Positions 6,201 to 10,328 of a stretch of 10,328 nucleotides of DNA are shown here, one piece after another. Within the stretch, counting starts at the first letter, position 1; every line of letters begins with the position of its first letter. Source of the stretch: Kangiellaceae bacterium (GTDB lineage: Bacteria > Pseudomonadota > Gammaproteobacteria > Enterobacterales > Kangiellaceae); NCBI GenBank assembly GCA_030590405.1, contig JAUUYO010000118.1:1-10328 (forward strand), given 5' to 3'. The position numbers and the translations under genes are program-made. The notes below the pieces were generated by a model. It was given only the letters and a program-made list of their open reading frames with translations. It was not told the origin of the DNA and ran no database searches.

Positions 6201-7890
6201 GGCTTCCGCTCAATTTAATACTTTTTTCTTTAATGAGTTTTAAGTAATCACTCCAGTTTAATAGTATCGGTTTGTCGGAGTGATATAAAAATGCCGACAA
6301 TGACCCTTGATTGGTTGAAATACTTTTCTCCTGATAAAGCTCTTGGTCTTTTAGAACTGAAATATATTCGAAGTTTAAGGTGTCAGGATCATCAGCAAGG
6401 GCTATATAGAAATTCCCTGCATAGAATAACTTGCTTAAAATCTTGTGAATGCTCTGATAGAAAGTACGCATATCTTCTGCACCAGATGCTAGGTTAGCAA
6501 TGTCATATAAAGCTCTCTGTAGTTTTTCAGCCTTTGTTTTTTCTTCAATTTGAATAGTCAGTTCACGATTTATCTTATCTAAATCAACCGTTCTTTCATC
6601 AACCAGTAATTCTAATTGTTGTTGAGATGTTTTTCGTTGGATCGCTGTCGCAACTGGTTTAGAAATATACTCCATCAATGATTTATCTTGCTCAGTAAAT
6701 CGTTGTTCATTAATATAAGATTGTAAAACCATGACACCAATAATATTTCCATCCATTATCAAGGGAATGCCGAGCCACGATTGACATTTTGGACCTTGTA
6801 AATTGATTGCACCTTTTTTGGCTAATGCTTCTATTTCTTGGTTATTACTTAGAAATGATTTTTTATTTCGTATTAAGTATGCCGTCATGCTATTTTGAGC
6901 ATTCTCTACTGGCAGAGCCGCGAGTCCTTCAACTGTAATATCATCTTTGCTGTCGATGTAGTAAACAAAACGTATAAATTTAGAGTCTGCAAGAGCGATA
7001 TAAAAGTTCTTTGCGTAGATCAATTCCGATATAATGGCATGTAATTTGGTATAAAAATCAGATAATGTAATGGGCGAATTTGCCAGTTCAGATATTCGAA
7101 GGAGTACACTTTCTATTTTTTGGTGGTGTCTTCTTAGATCAATTTCATTTTGTAATTTTTCAGTTCGAAGTTTGACTTTTTGCTCCAGTGCCAGACGATG
7201 CTGTTTTCGCTCAAGAGTCGAGGCAATTGCATAAGAGACATAGTCAAAAAGATCCTTGTGCCAGTTTTCGAAAGAAAATGCCTGATTGTAACTTTGAACA
7301 ACAATAACACCTAATATTCTGGAATCGCCAATTAATGGAGCTCCTAACCAGGAATGCGCCGATGGGCCGAATCGGGTGATTTTTCCATCAGCCTCAAGTT
7401 TTTCAATATCATCAGTTGTTAATAAAATTGTTTTTTGCTGTTCGTACAAATAAACCGATAGTGTTTTGTCTGACAATGCAATGCAGTAAGGAGTGTCTTC
7501 TTGAGAGATATTTAAATGCTGAGAATCAACGAAATAGCTCAAATCAAGCGCAGTATGACTGTCATTAACTAACGCAATGTAAAAATTATCTGCATAAAGT
7601 AATTCAGAAATAGTCTTGTGTAATGAACGATAGAACTGCTCCAGATTTTCGACTCCAGACGCGAGTTCAGATATTTTGAAGAGGGTTTGTTGAACTTTAA
7701 GACTTTGTTGGTTTTGTTTTGTTTGCTTGTTTATTTTTTTTGTGAGCCGTAGGATCTCTCGATCTTTTTTTTTGATTTCTTTGGCCGATTTATCCGAAAT
7801 AAGATCAGGTTTATCCGAGACAAGAGCAGGCATCGAAGCTTTACAATCATCGCTTTTATTAGGGACTGAGTCTATTTCCTGTGGTGGCAT
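3289..7890 (-). CDS. Five-GAF soluble hybrid histidine kinase with two receivers
   Basis: The protein has 1533 residues with no signal peptide or membrane helix, so it should be cytoplasmic. After a charged, coiled N-terminus come five GAF domains (about 68-228, 261-419, 459-614, 648-808, 848-1000). Each carries an FYIA motif, a W-(L/V)-G-x-P-L turn and a G-(V/I)-x-x-x-Q-S-Y strand, with coiled linkers between them. HisKA has the H box SHEIRTPMN (His1039). HATPase_c has N box Asn1156, G1 box DSGIGIP (from 1184) and G2 box GGSGLGLSI. REC1 (about 1267-1385) is divergent. REC2 (about 1409-1527) is canonical, with E1415/D1416, phospho-Asp1459, Thr1489 and Lys1511. There is no HPt domain, so the phosphorelay must finish on another protein. 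The ATG at 7888-7890 is the only sensible start; its Shine-Dalgarno is weak (AAGAAG, too distant). The GAF ligand is unknown. Confidence 0.93.
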   Translation of the reverse strand: MPPQEIDSVPNKSDDCKASMPALVSDKPDLISDKSAKEIKKKDREILRLTKKINKQTKQNQQSLKVQQTLFKISELASGVENLEQFYRSLHKTISELLYADNFYIALVNDSHTALDLSYFVDSQHLNISQEDTPYCIALSDKTLSVYLYEQQKTILLTTDDIEKLEADGKITRFGPSAHSWLGAPLIGDSRILGVIVVQSYNQAFSFENWHKDLFDYVSYAIASTLERKQHRLALEQKVKLRTEKLQNEIDLRRHHQKIESVLLRISELANSPITLSDFYTKLHAIISELIYAKNFYIALADSKFIRFVYYIDSKDDITVEGLAALPVENAQNSMTAYLIRNKKSFLSNNQEIEALAKKGAINLQGPKCQSWLGIPLIMDGNIIGVMVLQSYINEQRFTEQDKSLMEYISKPVATAIQRKTSQQQLELLVDERTVDLDKINRELTIQIEEKTKAEKLQRALYDIANLASGAEDMRTFYQSIHKILSKLFYAGNFYIALADDPDTLNFEYISVLKDQELYQEKSISTNQGSLSAFLYHSDKPILLNWSDYLKLIKEKSIKLSGSPFVSWLGVPLKEKNHSIGIMVLQSYLKEFIYDTWHLELLEYVSQQVATTLHRKKAKDNLEKLIRERTNNLEKEIEQHKKSQETQLALYQIANLASKDLELDEFYKELHKIIGLLICSENFYIALKGSTNNTIEMVYYVDTMDDFNIQSIASFPMESLKKSITAYVMKTGTPLLINKQEMAALTKKENLYIHGEQTVSWLGVPLSIDGNTIGVMTIQSYITGKHLTTKDKELMIFVGQHVASALVRKKNKDYLTLLVEKRTRELTISNQRLQNEIFQRKNSEKLQTALFKISETPQECTNEKELYARLHEIISQLMQAESFYIARVNEKQDCFIFDYVIDEVDKNIPESIPIGKSLTGYVYQQRKIIHINRQKIKQLEERGEIENWGSYAIDWVGVPLLSGTSVLGILILQSYDENYIYGEREIEILNFVSTHIADALERTGAKKKLKIAYKELAEKTRNAEAASEAKSSFLATVSHEIRTPMNGILGMLSLISDTKMTKKQHDYVSKISISSNSLLGIIDDILDYSKIEKGKLELENINFEILDLLDNLVDIFSGNIIEKNLTFNIDLEPDVTLSRVGDSLRLTQVLINLIGNAIKFTEKGFIRLTVKAPSKNKLLFFVEDSGIGIPINKRDKIFNSFTQADDTTTRKFGGSGLGLSICQQLVSMMNGWIKVSGDHGSGSCFSFEIEMQEAQERYSKDVKYSANKLLLISEDKQQKQCWQHFCLKFQLPLLAMTLEQFTEYRQNQKMPTEYLSHIFIDDDIQKHDGLSALKKLRKLVAAKPLFFLLCQSPPQRLLQTGSDENIQIISKPIKMMSLLNLMSQQNRPPPPLGSKKPKDNKIREKMLGRKILLAEDNLINQQVAKEILRQSGAVVTVVDNGLMATEACNVYNFDLVLMDMQMPIMDGYQASKQIREQYSITELPIIAMTANVMKGDKEKCIRYGMNDYISKPINRATFFHTIEQYLIEPKIIS
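3719..3726. repeat. Run of eight G (C on coding strand) in the kinase REC1-REC2 linker
   Basis: On the coding strand this reads as eight C within a Pro-rich linker (NRPPPPLGS, residues about 1386-1394) just before REC2. Gain of one base would terminate the protein about ten codons later and remove REC2. It is one of two such runs about 100 bp apart in the same gene. Confidence 0.95.
3828..3835. repeat. Second run of eight G (C on coding strand) inside kinase REC1
   Basis: On the coding strand this is eight C within the Ser-Pro-Pro of CQSPPQ (residues about 1350-1355), late in the first receiver. Gain or loss of one base leads to a stop within about 10 to 15 codons, which would truncate REC1 and delete REC2. 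Confidence 0.95.
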
Positions 7891-8121
7891 AAATTGTTTT
7901 GCTACTTCTTACTAAACGCAATTTAAGTTTTAATAGTGTCAAAGTATGGTCTAAGTTAGCTTAAAATGCCAATTTTACAGAAATAAAATTTATATGAAAT
8001 TCGTATAGTTATTAAACAGTTAGCTGCCAGTCATTAAAATAAATATCAGTTTACATAACAATAAAACAGATTAACACTTTGTGCGAATGCCAGCAATTTA
8101 ACTGGTTAACTCAGGGGGAAT
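7891..8121. other. Intergenic gap between ruvX and the GAF kinase gene
   Basis: This 231-base AT-rich gap separates two genes on the same strand and presumably holds the kinase promoter. A TTGACA hexamer is present on the minus strand (7937-7942), but no good -10 lies at the right distance. A short inverted repeat, TTAAC/GTTAA, flanks two bases just beyond the ruvX stop. No strong hairpin with a T-tract was found, so no terminator is called. No small ORF with a convincing ribosome site is seen. Confidence 0.4.
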
Positions 8122-8544
8122 TCAGGATCCAGTGCCGTTGGTAGCGAACCAGCTTTCTAAAATTAGAGCGGCTGCGATACTATCAATTTGGGTCTTTTTA
8201 AGCTTTTTATAGCCGCCATATTCAAATATTTCTTCCCGAGCAGCGGCACTGGATAAGCGTTCATCGACCATTTCAAACGGTAAACCGAAGCGTCCATGTA
8301 ATCGATTGGCAAATTTTCTCGCTCTTAAGGTGATTTGTTGATCGCTTGAATCCATATTGAACGGTTCGCCGACCAGCAGCCGCTCAGGTTGCCATTCTTT
8401 GATTAGCTTTTCGATGAGTTGCCAGTCAGGGATACCGTCTTTTGCTTTTAGAGTTGCCAGTGGGGTGGCTGTGCCGGTAATTGATTGGCCAACTGCAACG
8501 CCGATCCGAGCTAAACCAAAATCAAAGGCTAAAAATTGACTCAT
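8122..8544 (-). CDS. ruvX: RuvX/YqgF family RNase H-fold nuclease
   Basis: The 140-residue protein belongs to the YqgF/RuvX family, which has an RNase H-like fold and is linked to pre-16S rRNA 5'-end processing and, in some bacteria, Holliday-junction resolution. It acts in the cytoplasm. Visible family motifs are FDFGLARIGVAVGQ at the N-terminus (Asp8), GEPFNMD (59-65), ARKFANRLHGRFG (75-87), VDERLS (93-98) and IDSIAAALILE (120-130, Asp121), and the length is typical. An ATG at 8571 is in frame but overlaps the upstream yqgE end. The internal ATG at 8542-8544 is preferred because the family starts at MSQFLAFDFG and an AGGA lies just upstream. The start is 11 bases after the yqgE stop, so the two genes are very probably cotranscribed. 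Confidence 0.95.
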   Translation of the reverse strand: MSQFLAFDFGLARIGVAVGQSITGTATPLATLKAKDGIPDWQLIEKLIKEWQPERLLVGEPFNMDSSDQQITLRARKFANRLHGRFGLPFEMVDERLSSAAAREEIFEYGGYKKLKKTQIDSIAAALILESWFATNGTGS

Positions 8545-8555
8545 CGCTTCCTGAT

Positions 8556-9116
8556 CTATGCATTGCCGCAAAAATAACTGAGTTGGTTGATATCGAATCC
8601 TAAACTATTAGCGGCCTTGTTCCAACGCGCTTCGATATCTGTTTCAAATAAAATTCCAGCCTCTAGTGGAATATTTAGCCAGCTGTTGGCCAATAGCTCT
8701 TGTTCAAGCTGACCAGGGCCCCAGCCCGCATAACCCAATGCAACAAATGCATCGTCAGAGACTTCCTGGCGTCCCATTGCATGTAAAATATCTGAGGAAG
8801 TGGTAATCGCAATATCTTCTGCCAGATGAATACTTGATTTCCACAGCTTTTCGGCTCGGTGGATCACAAAACCTCTATCGGTTTGCACTGGTCCGCCAGC
8901 TAATACTGGATTGAGGTTACGACTTTGGCTACAGGGGATATCCATGTGTTCCAGTAATTCAGTAGTCGACAGTTCCAGCGGATGATTAATGACAATCCCC
9001 ATGGCACCTTCATCATTGTGTTCACAAATGAGAGTCACACTTTGACAAAAATCCACGTCCCGTAATCCAGGCATGGCGATCAATAACTGATTTTTTAGAC
9101 TTGAAAATTCTTTCAT
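8556..9116 (-). CDS. yqgE: YqgE/AlgH family protein (DUF179)
   Basis: This is a 186-residue member of the YqgE/AlgH (UPF0301) family, of usual length. The family fold is known, but its molecular role is not established; AlgH was tied genetically to alginate regulation in Pseudomonas. Family motifs are LLIAMPGL (11-18), the CEHNDEGAMGIVINHP segment (31-46), GGPV (74-77), RGFVIH (81-86), and GYAGWGPGQLEQE with NSWL (128-147). No signal peptide or membrane helix is present, so it is cytoplasmic. The ATG at 9114-9116 gives the family N-terminus. No clear Shine-Dalgarno precedes it, which may mean translation partly relies on coupling. It sits between the TonB-like gene (60-base gap) and ruvX (11-base gap), in the gshB-yqgE-yqgF order common in gammaproteobacteria. 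Confidence 0.95.
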   Translation of the reverse strand: MKEFSSLKNQLLIAMPGLRDVDFCQSVTLICEHNDEGAMGIVINHPLELSTTELLEHMDIPCSQSRNLNPVLAGGPVQTDRGFVIHRAEKLWKSSIHLAEDIAITTSSDILHAMGRQEVSDDAFVALGYAGWGPGQLEQELLANSWLNIPLEAGILFETDIEARWNKAANSLGFDINQLSYFCGNA

Positions 9117-9176
9117 AGAGTTATTGTTGTGGTTAACCGGGTAAATTACAAGTTTTAACCACTAATAAAAGGTGGA

Positions 9177-10073
9177 TTAACTGGTATATACTTTGTTATC
9201 TGCCTGAAAACGCCAGATACGGATAATTTCAAGAATATCGGTGTCTTTTGCCATTTCATCGGTCAGTGGTTTGAAGGGGGCGGCTAAACGAACGATTCGG
9301 ATCGCTGCATCGTCCAGTAATTTTTTACCGGAGCTTTTCATGATGGATACCTGATTGATGGTGCCATTTCGGTTGATCGCTACCTTTAGCGTCAGATTGC
9401 CGTAGATTTTCTCTTGTTTGGCCCTTTCGGGGTAGTTTTGATTACCAATTGTTTCAATTTTTCTCCGCCAGCTATCCAGATAAAGAGCGTCTGAGGAGCG
9501 ATGAATTGCCGCAGAAACCTGCCGTTTTTTAGCTTTTTTGGCCTGGTTAATTTGTTGATTGTCCAGATTGGCGATCAAGCCGGATAGCTGATAGCTTTTC
9601 TGTAGCAGAGATTGAGTATCAGGAATATCCGATGGCTGCTCCTTAGTGAGTTCCGATTGATTTTGAGTACTCTCCCTGCCTCTGTTACTGGCAATATATT
9701 GTGGTGAAACGCGATTATCCATTTGCTGCTGTGCGGCCAGTTGAGGCTCACTCGAAATACTATCGGGATCATTAAATTGTGCTTTTTCTAGAGCGCTAGG
9801 TGCGAGTGATTGCTCACTTTCTCCGCCGGCCTCCTGGTCTGCCTGACCAATAAAGTCGGCTTTTTCAGGTCTGTTTTTAGTTTCAAACTGAGCCAGTACA
9901 ACACTGAAGGTTTTATTTACACTACTTTTAGATAAATCAGGGATTTTAAATCCAATACCAAAAAGCAGTAGCCCATGAAAAGCCACTGCTAAGAACAGGC
10001 AAAATAACAGTTTGTCCGCTTGGCTTATTTTTGGTTGCTGCGCAAGAGAGACGGTACCGTCATGATTTTGCAT
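9177..10073 (-). CDS. TonB-family energy transducer
   Basis: The 298-residue protein has the TonB layout. A short cytoplasmic N-terminus is followed by one membrane helix (about 21-43) containing His33, in the position of the TonB helix His that interacts with ExbB/ExbD. Then come a long periplasmic linker (about 45-195) and a C-terminal TonB domain (about 200-295) with YPERAKQEKIYGNLTLKV, a NGTINQVSIMKSSG strand-turn and IWRF near the end. The linker is rich in Gln, Ser, Glu and Asp rather than the Pro-Lys/Glu repeats of classical TonB. No exbB or exbD is adjacent. Its place between gshB and yqgE/algH matches that of tonB3 in Pseudomonas aeruginosa, which affects type IV pilus function, so it may not serve iron uptake. 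The ATG is four bases after the gshB stop, with GAGAAG as ribosome site inside gshB, so translation is probably coupled. Confidence 0.9.
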   Translation of the reverse strand: MQNHDGTVSLAQQPKISQADKLLFCLFLAVAFHGLLLFGIGFKIPDLSKSSVNKTFSVVLAQFETKNRPEKADFIGQADQEAGGESEQSLAPSALEKAQFNDPDSISSEPQLAAQQQMDNRVSPQYIASNRGRESTQNQSELTKEQPSDIPDTQSLLQKSYQLSGLIANLDNQQINQAKKAKKRQVSAAIHRSSDALYLDSWRRKIETIGNQNYPERAKQEKIYGNLTLKVAINRNGTINQVSIMKSSGKKLLDDAAIRIVRLAAPFKPLTDEMAKDTDILEIIRIWRFQADNKVYTS

Positions 10074-10077
10074 CGTT

Positions 10078-10328
10078 TTACTTCTCAGCCAGGCGTTTTT
10101 CTATTGCATCAAATAATTTGCCAGCAATGTTAGTGCCATTAGCTGCGTCAATCTCTCTAATGCAGGTTGGGCTGGTCACGTTTATTTCGGTGATATAGTC
10201 GCCGATCACATCAATTCCTACAAAAATTAACCCTTTTTGTTTTAAAAATGGACAAATTTGATCGGCAATCCAATGATATCTTGGGGATAAAGGTCTGGAT
10301 TCACCTCGTCCACCCGCCGCCAGATTGC
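10078..10328 (-). CDS. gshB: Glutathione synthetase, C-terminal part
   Basis: Only the last 83 or so codons lie in the window; the gene continues beyond 10328. Glutathione synthetase joins gamma-glutamylcysteine and glycine with ATP in the cytoplasm. The visible part is typical of the ATP-grasp C-terminus: NLAAGGRGE (the glycine-rich loop), then LKQKGLIFVGIDVIGDYITE and INVTSPTCIREID, which carry metal- and substrate-binding residues. It ends with an acidic helix and TAA at 10078-10080. The TonB-like gene begins four bases downstream, marking the start of the shared gshB-tonB-yqgE-ruvX transcript. Confidence 0.97.
   Translation of the reverse strand, partial: NLAAGGRGESRPLSPRYHWIADQICPFLKQKGLIFVGIDVIGDYITEINVTSPTCIREIDAANGTNIAGKLFDAIEKRLAEK

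Noticed and set aside
8545..8571. N-terminal extension of ruvX to an ATG at 8571
   Set aside because: It overlaps the yqgE 3' end, adds nine residues absent from the family, and an ATG with a good AGGA site lies at 8544.
9117..9176. CCAC/GTGG hairpin between the TonB-like gene and yqgE as an attenuator or terminator
   Set aside because: It has only four pairs with a long loop, and the operon order argues for read-through.
9575..9772. Minus-strand 65-codon ORF inside the TonB-like gene
   Set aside because: It is an alternate frame in the Gln/Ser-rich linker, with no ribosome site and no domain.

Overview
The window comes from the chromosome of an AT-rich gammaproteobacterium. The best evidence is the minus-strand block at 8.1-10.3 kb: the 3' end of gshB, then a TonB-family gene, yqgE/algH and ruvX/yqgF. 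This gshB-(tonB)-yqgE-yqgF order is a familiar gammaproteobacterial arrangement. Codon use and protein sequences suggest a marine or environmental lineage (Kangiella/Alteromonas/Oceanospirillum-like), but the genus cannot be fixed from sequence alone.

Layout. (1) 117-2688, plus strand: a decayed hybrid sensor kinase. Two periplasmic solute-binding (SBP_bac_3) domains, one membrane helix and the His box are still readable. An internal deletion of roughly 230 bp with frame loss removes the rest of the DHp domain and the start of the ATPase domain. Two in-frame TAA codons then interrupt the receiver part. The 5' end also looks damaged: it has a run of ten C and no signal peptide in frame. (2) 2709-2758: five perfect copies of the heptamer GAAGTTT plus one imperfect copy. 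(3) 2813-3103, minus: a 96-residue secreted protein with an LptA/OstA-like strand pattern, preceded by a good sigma70-type promoter with a perfect 12-bp palindrome over its -35. (4) 3289-7890, minus: a 1533-residue soluble hybrid histidine kinase with five tandem GAF domains, HisKA, HATPase_c and two receivers. Two runs of eight C (coding strand) lie between its ATPase domain and its last receiver. (5) 8122-10328, minus: ruvX, yqgE, a TonB-like gene and the 3' end of gshB, closely spaced as a likely operon.

How the parts fit. The right third is conserved core housekeeping (glutathione synthesis, an envelope energy transducer, and YqgE and the RuvX nuclease). The left two thirds are lineage-specific signalling genes, one dead and one apparently intact. 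The intact kinase has no membrane segment and no HPt domain, so it should sense a cytoplasmic cue and pass phosphate to an HPt protein or response regulator encoded elsewhere. No RNA genes, insertion sequences, CRISPR arrays or complete mobile elements were seen. No intergenic gap exceeds 300 bases. The strongest leads are the multi-lesion pseudogene, the long C/G runs in both kinase genes, and the five-fold GAF array.
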